From the NCBI GenBank assembly GCA_003344405.1, contig NOWV01000199.1:62001-126000 (forward strand): DNA of 64,000 bases, in the 5' to 3' direction. This document shows, piece by piece, positions 26,230 through 38,403 of the stretch. Within the stretch, counting starts at the first letter, position 1; every line of letters starts with the position of its first letter. The notes under the pieces were generated by a model. That model saw only the letters and a list, made by a program, of their open reading frames with translations, was not told the origin of the DNA and did not search any database. This DNA is from Trichoplax sp. H2 (taxonomy: Eukaryota; Placozoa; Uniplacotomia; Trichoplacea). The position numbers and the translations under genes were made by a program.

Positions 26230-26600
26230 TTCAGTTGCTTTATAGCCATTTACAGGAGCACGAGAATCCGTTGGTTCGGTTCGGCACGGCACGGATCGTG
26301 TAATACACGGTGAAGGAATATACTGTTCCATACAGTCGTGCGCGTAAACGTATCAGACTACACGATGGCGGAAATAATAGACTGGCTATGATCAGTACCA
26401 GTACGCTACAGTGTACAGTGTACAGTATATCGTGTATCTTGTACTGTAACCCATGATTATTTACTGTACAGTACAGTACACCGTCTAGGAGGTGTCGAGA
26501 TGTCTGGCTGACCGGCAGTCTGTAGCGTGGAGTACAGTACAGCTCCGTATCGTACTGCACTGGTATTACAGCAGTGTTGACGTCATTCATCCGATGGTTG
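26230..26600. promoter_or_regulatory. Divergent promoter region with TACAGT words
   Basis: This lies between the start codons of the SRRM2-like gene (minus) and the phosphatidyltransferase gene (plus), 591 bp apart, so it probably serves both. It is GC-richer than its flanks and packed with TACAGT/ACTGTA, for example CTACAGTGTACAGTGTACAG at about 26406 and TACTGTACAGTACAGTACAC at about 26462. The regulatory role is inferred from position and recurrence at other starts. Confidence 0.5.
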
Positions 26601-26642
26601 AAATTCGATTTCGCTCATTTTCTACTCAACTGGAGAACAACC

Positions 26643-28678
26643 ATGACGAAAATCCTCTTCTACGTTCCTAATTTAATCGGTAAGGGATCAATGTTTATAC
26701 TATTCCTTTCGTTGTATACGGTGATGGATATGACAAGATTGTGTAGCAAAATTGATTGTTAGAATACAGCTCAATTTGTGCATTGAGCTCTCATCTTATC
26801 CTGGCTTTGCCAGCCAAAATAGTCCAGAAAAACAATCAAAACACCAACATAATTTGCCTGGAAAATATCTTCTCTATACGTCATGATTGCGTCAAGAGCT
26901 AGAAATAGTTTTGAATGATCCATGCCATACAACATGTATAACTATTGACTAACAATGTCATCATCACTTTCATTAGGCTATGCTAGACTGCTACTCCTGG
27001 CAATCAGTTGCGTTTATTTTGATGACACTATCCCTTTTCTCTATTTGTATAGTATATCCATTATATTGGATGGTAAGTCAAGCTTACAACAATTATCTTG
27101 TAATAGATATGTAATAATATATCAGTGGGATACATCTTTAAAAGTAACGCTGTTATAGTAACTAATCGTACTTACAAATACTGGAGATTATTTCTCTAGA
27201 CTTGCATGGATAGGACTTCAACTTGAAGTGTTCTAAACCTATTTCTGTATACGTGAAATATGATAGGCTTTGACGGCTATTTTGCTAGAAAATTAAATCA
27301 AATCTCCGCTTTTGGAGCATGGGTAAGAATTGAACTATTCCATTAAAATACGAGATATATTGTCGATGCTTTTGCTGAATTGACTCATTCATCATACACC
27401 TAATCTCTTTCAGCTCGATGTTGTCATTGACAACTTGGGGCGTACGATGCTATGGTGTTTCCTACACCTAAAGGTAGTGATGACTACATTCTCGTTGAAA
27501 ATCACGAAGCTTGATGCGTAGTTTGCCTACAGTCATAATAGTACTATGTAAACTCTAATGAAAGTAAGCCATCACTGATATTCATGTAAAAATGGTAGAA
27601 ACACAAATTATCACAAACTTGATCTTGGATGGTATCTAATCAACTTTACTCTCATAAAGTCACGGAATTATTTGATAACTTTTACTTAAATTTTCATCTG
27701 CGTAGTTATAATCAAATGTATACTTGATTCCATCGTAAACCGAATTAAACGTCGACTTTCTCTCCTGTTGTAAACATTCAGATCGGCTTTGTATTTATTT
27801 CCATCGAATGGTTAGCATTTGTTTGCCTGCATACGGCCGGCCCTCTATGGAAAACATCATTCTCTAACGCGCCCTTTTGGGTTGCTGCGGTCATGGCTAA
27901 AGGTGAGACGTAGCTCCAAAGTATCATGTTAATTATACACAATGTATCATTATAGTGATATGCGGTACCCTGGTCTTATCCTAATCAAACTTGTACCACA
28001 AAGCTGATCCTAAGCTAATTTACAATGTCAACTACTCATCAATAAAATACGATGATGTTGTTCTGAATACGTTGTAACACTACGAGATTCGTAGCTATTA
28101 ATGGCTAGACTAGTTGTTAATGCTATGATTAACATAACAATTGACATAAATATTCTGGAAATTTTAAGAAATTTTTGCATAATTTATAGGCTTCAAAACC
28201 CTACCTGGAATCTTAGCAATAGCAGGATTAAATGTCTTGCCTTTGTGGTTATACAAATTCCAATACAACATAAAATTACCTTTCAATGATATATTAGACA
28301 CAGTCATATTCCCTAGCTTAGTAATTGGGAGACTACTTTGTATGGCTGTTGAGGTAACACAGACTACTTTAATTTTATAGATTTAAGTAAATTATACTAA
28401 AGAATGATATATAGAAAATGTCATCTACTTTATAATTCTTGGTTATTCCTCTGCGTTTGCTAGAATTGTGCATCATTTAAAAGACTGTTAACATAGTTAG
28501 CCTATTAATAATATTATCACGTTATTCATTACACCCCTATGGCGTCATAAATTAATGTCTATTAATATCTATAACGTATTTCATACTGACTTTTTTTATT
28601 TTCACGCTACAGTTATGGTGTATTCAGGCTCATATTGGTCATATGATAAAGACGGAAGAAGATGCAAAGAAAAAGTAA
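26643..28678 (+). CDS. CDP-alcohol phosphatidyltransferase, phosphatidylinositol-synthase-like
   Basis: Integral membrane enzyme expected to condense a CDP-diacylglycerol with an alcohol (inositol in the closest known branch) in the ER. Seven exons: 26643-26679, 26977-27072, 27267-27322, 27414-27473, 27782-27902, 28190-28353, 28613-28678; 199 aa; phases 1,1,0,0,1,0. The N-terminus MTKILFYVPNLIGYARLLL matches phosphatidylinositol synthase. The complete catalytic signature D-x2-D-G-x2-A-R-x8-G-x3-D-x3-D is present: D44, D47, G48, A51, R52, G61, D65, D69. Downstream of the motif the sequence (EWLAFVCLHTAG, NVLPLWLY, WCIQAHIGHMI) departs from animal CDIPT as I know it, so this may be a paralogue with another alcohol acceptor. 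It ends in a lysine-rich tail (EEDAKKK). The start is the first ATG after the divergent promoter. Confidence 0.87.
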
Positions 28679-29646
28679 AGCCACTGATTAATTCAATATC
28701 TTTGCAAGATGTGACGAAATGGAGTCCTTTAAAAATATACGCTATCATAGTTGTAGCTATATCAGTAACTACAAAATGTCTTCATTCCAACTTTATCTGA
28801 AATATTATGGGCTAGCCTTATAAGAAGCCTATAATCCTATTTAATAGAATCTAAAAAATAATAAAATGGCTAATGCTAATTGTTTATCTCTTTCTTTGCT
28901 GCAAAATCGATTATATATTTCAATTGATTATATTTTATCCTACTTCCAATATGTAGCGTTATGAATACATCACTGATTTGTACATGTACGCGTGTTTTAT
29001 AAGCTATGAATCCAAATGTAGGATATCGTTATGAAGTACCGTAAATTATTAGTTATTTTATTGTCGAATTAAGAAAAATTAGATATATCTGGAATTAGTT
29101 ATGCAGGTCAATATTGCGGATAGATCTGATAATTATAATAAGACATGCGATAGATGTATACGATTGGTAGTAATTTTCGTTTTAAGTTCCTTCACGAAGA
29201 ATGGAGAGCTTGATTGATTACTTCGATTTTTTTACAATATTAAATTTTTTCTTGTAACAATACATGTTTTAAGATTATAAATCAACTAGAGTTAAGCCTT
29301 GAAGATATGTGAAAACTTGTTTGATATTACAAGATAACACTCGAAAATTACTATTGTTTAGCGAATACCGATTAATCTTCTATTAATTGAGATAAATATT
29401 GAACGATTGCAAATTTACTAATGTCAGAAATCCTATTCTGATTTCTATATTAGCACAGCGTAGAATTTATGTATGTGTACGTGTATACAGTACATTTAGT
29501 ACAAATAAATTAATGCGTTAACAGGCGTGTTATAAAATTTATAAAACATAAAGAATACTACTGAGATAAATTAACATATGTAGTTATGCAACAATTATTT
29601 TGAAACTATAGAGATATTTGCCCGCTCTGTATTCATTATCCGGTTG
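28679..29646. other. Convergent 3' spacer
   Basis: Just under 1 kb between the converging ends of the phosphatidyltransferase (plus) and the unknown membrane protein (minus). I see only AT-rich sequence; both 3' UTRs must lie here. Confidence 0.5.
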
Positions 29647-31836
29647 TTAAAATATTTGATCAAAGTCAATTTGCGAGATTTGAGCTTGTTTCATTTTAGA
29701 GTAAAAGCGTTTTGAAATATTAGGGCCCTTCATCCTAGTCAAGGATATTTCACAGCATTCTTGCTAAACATCGAATCGATTAGTAAGTAATAAATATTTG
29801 ACAAGGCTAAAATAAGCAATTATAAATTATTGACATATAGGATCAAATCATGCTACTGATAGTAAATTGGTTTAAGTTAGTTTTACCTCACAATTAAATA
29901 CCACCATTCGCATTATAATGAGGAAACTTAGGATTACTATGTCCAGAACATCGTGGAGGTTCTTGCCGAAAGTAAATTCTGTCTGTCTAATATTATAATT
30001 GTAGATTAAGTAAAATACTAGTGAAGCTTTTATCAGACTTCCAAAGGCTACCCAAGATTCTACATGAAATAGAACAAGGCCCATCGCACTTTAGTATTGA
30101 TATAAGCACATTCTATTGCAAATCAGACCAACTTAAGATGTAGGTCTACAATAGTAATTACTATAAAGGTGTAATAAAACGATACTCTTTCTAATTAAAT
30201 TTCCTGCTGAAAATAGAATTGAAGAATGGATTCATATATTCTAGACTTCCTATTGTATTTCTCGATTAAAGATAATGTAACCGGCAAGATACTTACGGTC
30301 TTTGAGGAAGTCTTTAAGTTCATTTGATGCTACACACTTCCAAGTGTGTATTTCTTCTCTTGATCCATATCCCCAGTTATAACGCATCGACTCTATGATT
30401 TTGATAGAAAAGAAGCAATCGACTGTTGCGACCATAACAGCAATCTTCATTACATATTTCATATCCGACATCATAGAAATATCATAGGAAAAAAATTTCG
30501 ATTATAATTTTATTCTTGATTACTAATATAGCATCATGACCTCATTGATGCGGTTAAAACCACGGAGAATATAATAGCTAATAAGTTTACGCAAATTCTT
30601 TGCTGTATGGCATTTAGGATAATTGTACTTAGTTATCTATCATCTGTCACACGAATTAAAAGCATTTTTATGTAAAATTTGTTCATAGATATTTATTTCC
30701 TTAAGGAAATAACTATTTTAGTAATAGATTTCGCATGATTCAAATCTTTATACATACGTCATTATACGAACAGTTTTACGACATAGCTAAAGGTTATCAT
30801 CGCTAGTAATAGGCAAATATTATTTACAGAGAGTATTTACAAGCTGCTTATTGTTAAAATATTTCATCAATTTACCAAGTAGTCCAATTATTATGTAAAA
30901 ATATGCAAAACTTAGTTAATAACAGTCAGTTAAAATTATTTTTATTGGTGAGATTAGTGAAATATCAGTTGGCTACTGGAGAGGGAACTTAGCGAAATGA
31001 CTTACCATTGGATGAATTTTACACCACATAATTCCATGATGCAAAGATTCGAGATAGATGCCCATCTAATAATCATAAGTACATTTACAATAAGTTACAA
31101 TAAGCTGAAGAGCTACTGATAAGTGTTGACATTAAAATCTCGTCAAGATTTCTTATCACTTTTAATTAATTTAACTGATCAAAGACTGTATATGGAGAAA
31201 TGTAGATAAAAAACAAAATAGCGGCAGCTAACCTCAACCTGGCCTTTCATAATGTGCTTCCTCGATCGATTTAAAGTCACGTTCACTAAGAAAAAGAATC
31301 ATTAAAAATCCATCAGAATTTTAATGGTCAAATTCTGTTGATATTTCATTTCATTCTAGACGATAATGAAATAATATAGATTAGATCAGATTCTAGAATT
31401 ATATTACAAACTTAAAAATTGGCGTCATAATAGATTGCACGTATTAGACTTATTTTATTTCAATCCGATAGAAGCACTAGCTAATAATTGCTAGTAGAAT
31501 AAAATATAAACTATTACTATGACTGATTGTAGATCTCAAATTAAGCCATGAGAAAAACTGTTATAGCCAATTTTGACACGAGTGACAAATTAGATTGAAT
31601 AGATAGAAAACTTGTAACTTACATCGATGTAGAAATGCCACTAGAAAGATGATTAGATTTAGATAGTGACGATCGGGGTAACATATTATTACGTAGGAAT
31701 TAGCCGCTAGCAAGATTATTCCAACGGAAATCATGATAGTCCAGATCAAAGCTAAACACCGTCGTAAAGGGAAATGGATTTTCGGCTTTATCCGTTTATG
31801 ATCAATAAGGAGAATAGTTACCCCATCAAGTTTAAA
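29647..31836 (-). CDS. Unrecognised multi-pass membrane protein, 3' part of gene
   Basis: Six exons on the minus strand join with compatible phases: 31623-31836, 31233-31285, 31006-31065, 30297-30444, 29887-30059, 29647-29763, the last ending in TAA. The encoded 254 residues contain at least four or five hydrophobic helices: ALIWTIMISVGIILLAANSY, LNLIIFLVAFLH, IAVMVATVDCFFSI, WVAFGSLIKASLVFYLIY and VLDIVILSFLIIMRMVVF. The C-terminal tail is Lys/Gln-rich and ends IDFDQIF. The acceptor at 30444 is the first AG after a T7CC tract, and that at 30059 follows CCTTGTTCTATTTCATGT. Neither first methionine nor upstream exons could be identified, so the 5' end is missing. A chemoreceptor-like or transporter function is possible but no family signature is seen. 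An open frame on the plus strand at 31774-31962 overlaps exon 1 and is less well supported. Confidence 0.55.
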
Positions 31837-34800
31837 CTAGTTATATCAAAATTGAAATGGATTAGCTCTAGAAATTCACCGAATAAGCAATTTCTTGATT
31901 CTAACGGAGAAACTTTTAAATTAATAGAAACTCTCGAAGGTAAAATAAAAAGTAAATTCTAACAGAGACACTTGATTATAAGTTAGTAATTAAAATTAAA
32001 TGCCCTTTCAATTCGCTATGGTAAACAAAAAACTCTTGGCGGACTATTTATCGTGATCGGCTCTCTTATGATTTGGTACTGCCCGCTTGACATCAATGAT
32101 ATAATAATGGACTAGCTGATTAGAATAATCCTGAAGATCTTGAATCAATGCTAGCGTCAATAATTAGCAAACAATTATAATTATATTTAACAATCGAATG
32201 AAGGTTTTATTTATGAATTTCAATGATTTTTATTAGATAACAATGTTCAACACGATGACGACATTAGATATAATTTATTCAAATAAATTGAACTCTAACG
32301 TTTTAGAATTAAAAATAAGAAGAACCCGGTCAAATTTTTTCAATCACTCAATATCAACAAGTCTGAATATAATTCAAGTCCTTTATTTAGGCCAACGTTT
32401 ATAGACTTCACACCATTTTAACGAGTCTAGTGAGATGGAAATCATGGAGCATTGTTGTGATAATGGGAATCAGGAAGAATAAAAAACATTCACTATTCAA
32501 TCTACAGTAGAAATCAATAGGTTAATTTTCTTTCTTCTCATATTGTTAGAAATAAAGCGATAACGTGATAATTCCGCTTAGAATTAATTTAATATTCATT
32601 AAAATGTTGCATCTAACGTCATAAGCGTTCAAGCTATCAGTGCTAAGACAAAGATAATTTGTGTTTGTAGCATTTTAAAGGTCATTAAAAATATTAAATT
32701 ACGATCTCCGCATAATATATCGTTTAGACATTTTTACGCTTCCAATTGTATTTAATTGGATGGCTCTAATGTTTCACACTTTGATGAATGTGAAAGCAAG
32801 AGATTTTTAAATTATTGCCATTATAGCATTGCCATAGAAGTTTACACTTGAAGAGACGTTCATCATTCAAATAAACCATAAATCTTACAGTAACAATCTG
32901 AGTATAGGAGTAGGATCTATTGAACACTAAACCTTAAACCTTAATATTAATTTCTCTCTATATGAGCATGAAGTTGTAACATCATAGAAGGGTGTAAACT
33001 AAAAATTTAATATTTGAAAATGATCTAGATGTATTAGCCAAGACTTGAAAGTTCTATATTGGAAACTCTATTCCAATCATCCAAAAAAAGTATTATCAGA
33101 ATAGTGAAGAAACATTTTTTTACTATAAAACTAAGCGTGTGGATAATAGGTGATAATTAGATGTCAAGCACATGTTTTCTTTACTACTTTACATATCTGG
33201 CAAACGTATAGACTACTATTGCATAATCTTTTTTTAATTTATCCGGTCTTGAGCATACACAGCAGGCTTAATGGCATACTTTGGATATAGTGTTGTACTG
33301 ATATTGAGGTGTCCTAATCTTTAAAATAATGTTATTAATGATACCCAAGATAGAACGAATTACACGATGCAATAAATTCTCTTCAAAATCTGACTACAAA
33401 CGCACCATCGGACTTTAATTAAAGGATTCAATACTGCTCGTAGGATCAATCTAGTACGCTCATTCATAATTTCACCCTCAGGGCTGGAAAAAACCTTCTC
33501 TTATGCTTGCGTGGGCGATTAGATTATTAATAGCACCATTCTAATTTTATTATTGCTAATTAAACTGCTAAGATATTTTCAGTAGTTGAAATAAAGCAAA
33601 GTTAAGAGTAGAATTATTTATAGTTGCTATATTGAAGCCTATAAAATGGCCGTGATACATTATTAATCGTTTTTAATTAACATCATCAAATAAGTTGATT
33701 TAGCTCTTATATAATGTTACGATAGAAATATGAGACAACCTTTTAGTTTTCTTATATCTCATAGTATTACCTACTGTAAAATGATATGTAGTCGTGCTAT
33801 ATAATTTCAGAGTGATTCTATCTTTACTAAGCTTTACACTATGGTTGTAAGTCTAGTATGTCGTATAAGTGTAAGTATACAAAGATCTAATATGTTGATC
33901 TGAAATTGTACGCCATGATTGTTCTATGTTTAATATCTAATCTTCAATTCGAGCTATATGCAACGACACATTCTGTAACATTAAATTTACATCTTAATCC
34001 GTTACACGCCTATAAAAAACCACGAAAACTAATGGTATTAATCTACTTTTATTCATATAGATTATATAGTAGTAAAAACTATCTATTTAATTAAAGGTAA
34101 TACCTTGTATAATTATAGGCTGTATATACGTTGTATTATACAGTACTGGAAAAAGGAATCAAAAATTCTTATTATTGTCAATTCATTATTTCTCCAAAAC
34201 ATCAATCAGTTAACAATCTTAAACATAATAACGCGGAAGTTCCCTATTGGTATGCGGATAATGTTTTACCAGTAATCACACCGTCATAGCAAAACAGTAT
34301 TTAATATACGCAACACTACATAGGATCATAACTACTAAATATCGTAAAAGGCATTTGAAACGATTGTCTCCTTAAATTCATATGCGTTACTTTTGAACAC
34401 CATCTTCATACATTATCGCAATTTTATTCAATATCAATCAGTCATTTATAGAAAGGAAGTTAATAGTCGGTATTTGCAACACCTGCAGTGCAATGCTCTA
34501 CCAAGATCTAGACTTGTGGTTTTGAAGACAGCATAAATATGTTATTGCAAACTGCAGTACCGTACTTTCATCTTTACAGCAAGGGGTACATTACATGTGC
34601 AAACCTAGATATAGAAGTATACATTTGGTTGCTATCAAAGTTATAATACAATTTTCATCTATCAATATAGACGTGGTACTATCCACACAATGAGTCTTAT
34701 TCGCATCCGAATAAATTGGGCTACCAAATACTAAACAGTTTGTATTCTAGCGGTTAAGTATAAGAATAAAATAGGTTATATTCATCCATCGTGTCTAGAT

Positions 34801-36332
34801 ACACTCTGTATTCATCACGTACTTCTAAATGTGATTAATAACTGGAAATGGTAAGTAGGCACACCATCTCCAGCTATTAACCATGCTTGTGAATTGTGAT
34901 AAAATGGGATACGTAAGAATGGATCATTAGCGTACTTTGCTAGCGATCATAGCTGTAAAATCAAAAGACACATCGTTTCATGCTACTTTGCCATAGCGGA
35001 AATTACCATTTCTAACAGGTCTATCAAATGGTAATACTATCTGTTAAATGAGCACATTATCGTAAACCGTCAGCAAAGCGACGGGAGTTTGCACTAGTAT
35101 ATTATGGTACACTTCATTAGTTATTTACTAATGATTTTGAATCATGAGCAAACTAGAGTGATTGATATCTGTAAACTATAGTGCTCTAATATAGAACAGG
35201 ATGAAAATTTACTGGGGACAGATCCGTAGATTTATAACATTTGAATATTTCAATATAGAAGTATTAGGTAAACGATTCATCCATTTATATTAATTCCAAT
35301 TGTTCCTTTATGACTAACAACGAGTATGCTTCCAAAGAATAAAATTACAGATAGAGTAATTGATAATTAGGCTAGTAGCATCAGCAAGTGTGCAAAGAAC
35401 ATACTTCATCACCTAGAATGGAATCTAAATATAGGAACGATTTAATATGTTAGTAAAGCATTGTATGCCTCTGTTGGTATGACTGTAACATTTAAGTTAA
35501 TAAGTTTACACAAATGGTATGATAGTTGCTGCTAATAGCCAGCATCATTCTTACCGCTCGTTCAAAAAGAAGATATATCATACAATTCTATTCATATGAC
35601 CATTCGTTTATTATGGTTATATATCCCAAACATAGACACATTATGGATATTATGATGTGACTGATCCATGAACTTAGCCGAGAAAAACATGCTAATATCA
35701 CTTGATTATCCGTACAATTTATACTGTACACTGGATTAGTTAGTATCTTCTAACAATGAGTGAAAGGCTGTCATTCCTAAAGTCTCCACTTTGGAAATGA
35801 TTTGATGTATTAAGTTTCCAATTGGGATGTTTCCTTGGACCAGTTTATCAATCCATGAAGTTAATCGCTGTACCATCTTCGATTCTGTGTACACTTATAG
35901 TACAATAAGCGTTTAAATAAATCATTGGTAGTTGATGATACTCGTGTGTGTGATTTAATTAGCGATGCATTTGCTAATGAATAGCTCATGAGTTAAGAAA
36001 CGCATTATCATCAAGATCATAACACACATTGTAAATGAAATGTAAGAGTTTTATATCTATATATATAAACGCATATATATGGGTGAGAGTTATCACTGGA
36101 GTATATTACTCGTATATAGAAATTATTCCGAGGGTGATTGTAGCTGTATTTGCCTTCTATGTAACTATGAGATAATTGAAACTCATGGAAAATAGAACTA
36201 GGATTGAATTAATTAATTATCAATACTAAACAATCGTTAGCTATCGTAAATAAAGTTTTCGAAAAGCATCAAGTAATAGAGCACCATTGCTATCCATTCT
36301 ATTTTGTAAACACCCCTGGGATTGCAGTCCTA
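31837..36332. other. 4.5-kb stretch without a recognised gene
   Basis: It should hold the missing 5' exons of the membrane-protein gene at 29647-31836 and the 3' UTR of the DUF1295 gene. I found no exon that satisfies both phase and consensus. A short frame at 33906-34094 (plus) has no domain or splice support. A minus-strand ATG near 32095 (MSSGQYQIIREP...) is a possible first exon but has no good donor. Confidence 0.4.
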
Positions 36333-37103
36333 TTACCAAATGTAAGGGATCAATTTCTTGGTATTGGCCAAGTATTGCTGGTACTGTGGATCATTACCCC
36401 ATTTTTTCATACCAATTCTTTCTAGTATGGGTATTCCACTGACTCGAGTTAAAAGAAACGTTACTAACAGTGGCGATAAAAGACTATACCCAAAGTATCG
36501 TCCTTTGACTACTGAAGTACTGGCAATAAACATGCCAGTCCAGTGGAGAATTTCACCCAGATAATTTGGATGTCTACATAAGCGCCATAAGCCAATATTG
36601 ATAAATCGATCCGCATTGACTGGATCAGCTTTAAAAGTGAATTTTTGATAATCGGCCAAGCTCTCGATAATAGTACCAGCTATAGCTAGCGACCAGCCAA
36701 TATAATCTCTTTTAGTCAGAGGTAGATTTTGACGAGTTGCGTTGACCGTCGTCACTGGCATGGTTGTTACCATGACCCAAATATACTGCAGAAACCAATA
36801 GATGAAAAATGTTGAGGGATTATTTCGTACATTATTAAATCGGCGATCTTTACCATCATGTAAAATTCGGGCAAAAAGAAAGAGCCCAAGCCGTGTTGTT
36901 TGAAGGCAAGAGATGACAGTATGGATACGTTGACGAAGATGCATGCTTCCTCCCCATCGTAAAGACTGGATAGCAAGAATAGTGAATGTACCACTACCGA
37001 ATAAATCGTAAAATTTCTCAGTTTGAAGCAAACAGGCCATGACATAACCACCCAATTGGATGGCGGTGTTGAGCATAACACACTTACTTAATACCGACAT
37101 CAT
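36333..37103 (-). CDS. DUF1295 / steroid 5-alpha-reductase-like membrane protein, intronless
   Basis: Multi-pass membrane protein of 256 aa in a single exon. The C-terminal half has the family signature GLWRLCRHPNYLGEILHW (about residues 171-188), which in the steroid-reductase and isoprenylcysteine-methyltransferase superfamily forms the cofactor-binding, membrane-embedded region. Upstream segments such as FFIYWFLQYIWVMVTTMPV and YIGWSLAIAGTIIESLADYQ are hydrophobic helices typical of DUF1295. The reductase activity is inferred from homology; the substrate is unknown. The start is ATG ATG at 37103/37100; the frame is open a little further upstream but without ATG. A TTTTCTCCCACTAG just before the start could be a splice acceptor for a 5' UTR exon. 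It is divergent from the ApaH-like phosphatase gene. Intronless structure is unusual next to the intron-rich genes here. Confidence 0.85.
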   Translation of the reverse strand: MMSVLSKCVMLNTAIQLGGYVMACLLQTEKFYDLFGSGTFTILAIQSLRWGGSMHLRQRIHTVISCLQTTRLGLFLFARILHDGKDRRFNNVRNNPSTFFIYWFLQYIWVMVTTMPVTTVNATRQNLPLTKRDYIGWSLAIAGTIIESLADYQKFTFKADPVNADRFINIGLWRLCRHPNYLGEILHWTGMFIASTSVVKGRYFGYSLLSPLLVTFLLTRVSGIPILERIGMKKWGNDPQYQQYLANTKKLIPYIW

Positions 37104-37469
37104 TACTAGTGGGAGAAAATTGGCACTTGGAAAGAACAACTAATCGTGTGGAGAGTCCAACGATAATGTAATTTTAGCCTGGATAAGAAGAATTTAGTCC
37201 TCCTGGTCGATGGCGGCGCTTTCAAATTAAAGGAAATTTCTCTTGCAAGCCGTTAACCTTCCTGAAAGAAGGATCAAGTGACCTCGTAGTCTAGTCGTGC
37301 ATGAATGAGGTTGATGTACGTCACGCCTCATCAGAGTGGTCAACAACCACTCACCGGTCACCCACCACTGGAGTGTTGTGCGTCGAGGTCACGTGTTGCT
37401 CGACAGTACAATATGGATGGATTGGCAAAATGATGTTTTTCAACATCCATGTCAAAAAATGATTTGGCA

Positions 37470-37790
37470 AATTGTATGGCAAAATCGCGACAATAACTGT
37501 AAGCCATCGTATAGAAGTAAGAGGTCTTACTTCTATAATATGGTCGTGTAGAGAGTATAAAATAAATTGCGCTAATTGTATGGCAAAATCGGAACAAAAA
37601 CTGTAAGCTATCGTCTAGAAGATAGAAGTAAGAGGTCTTACTTCTTCTTGTACAGTATGGTCCTGTAGAGAGTATGGAGTAAATTGTGCAAATTGTACAG
37701 TGTATAGTAAAATCGGAACAAAACTGTAAGCCATCGTATAGAAGATAGAAGTAAGAGGTTTTACTTCTACTGTATGGTACAGCACGTCCA
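37470..37790. repeat. Three-copy ~105-118-bp repeat, each with a hairpin
   Basis: Copies start near 37471, 37575 and 37693 with ATTGTATGGCAAAATCG-like sequence and continue through ACTGTAAGCCATCGTATAGA. Each holds AGAAGTAAGA-GG-TCTTACTTCT, a perfect 10-bp inverted repeat with a 2-nt loop (one mismatch in copy 3), followed by a TATGGTC(G/C)TGTAGAGAGTAT tail in the first two copies. Confidence 0.85.
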
Positions 37791-38040
37791 TTAGTGGATG
37801 CACTCACTGCTACCCCCGTAGTCCCTGTTCCCCTCACCATAGTTTGATTTCATAAAGATTAATCATTTTTTTTTCACGGTCGGCCATGTCCTTCCTTCCT
37901 TCCCTAACCTCTCTGTCAAAGTCGCAGTACTACTTAGAGTACCCACATACACTCTGGTCTAGGCCATACAAGAGTTGAATTTTTTTTTGACGGCCGATCA
38001 TATCCTTCCTTCCGTAACCTCCGTGTCCAACTTCAGTAGC

Positions 38041-38075
38041 AGTGCAGTACAGTACAGTACAGTACAGTACAGTAG
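38041..38075. repeat. (CAGTA)n microsatellite
   Basis: Uninterrupted pentanucleotide repeat of the CAGTA type, about seven copies, lying between the two divergent intronless genes. It may be a simple expansion of the TACAGT word that recurs near gene starts in this window. A shorter (CGGTC)n tract follows at about 38147-38171. Confidence 0.85.
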
Positions 38076-38403
38076 TTAGCGTCTCTACAGTCTACAGTAT
38101 ACAGTACTGTAATTACAGTACTGTACAGTACGTGGCAGCTAAGTACGGTCCGGTCCGGTCCGGTCCGGACTTCTTCTAGTACTCACTTCTGGAGGATTTC
38201 CCCTTCGAGGGATGCAACCGCCCTTATACGAAACTGCGGTTTTCCCACGCTGTATAGAGTCTGTATGAACATTTCTGAAAGTATGGACACTTATACAGTG
38301 CAGCACATCGACCTGCAGACGGTCTCGTCTGTTTACAGTCCTGTACTATGCTTACTGCTGCCATTAACGCTGCAGACTTGAATCGAGCTCTGCTGATGTA
38401 GCC

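Larger units (their letters stand above)
37104..38403. promoter_or_regulatory. Divergent intergenic region between two intronless genes
   Basis: About 1.3 kb separates the start codons of the DUF1295 and ApaH-like genes. It contains a three-copy hairpin repeat (37470-37790), a (CAGTA)n tract (38041-38075), a (CGGTC)n tract near 38147-38171 and several more TACAGT/ACTGTA words up to about 38350. It is GC-richer than average. It presumably contains both promoters; no TATA element could be assigned. Confidence 0.5.

Noticed and set aside
30250-30474. Minus-strand frame starting MMSDMKY as the first exon of a gene
   Set aside because: An acceptor at 30444 (first AG after a T-rich tract) joins it in phase to upstream exons, so it is more likely internal.
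31774-31962. Plus-strand frame of 62 codons
   Set aside because: Overlaps a minus-strand exon whose phase matches the next five exons; the plus frame has no partner exon, although its composition is not impossible.
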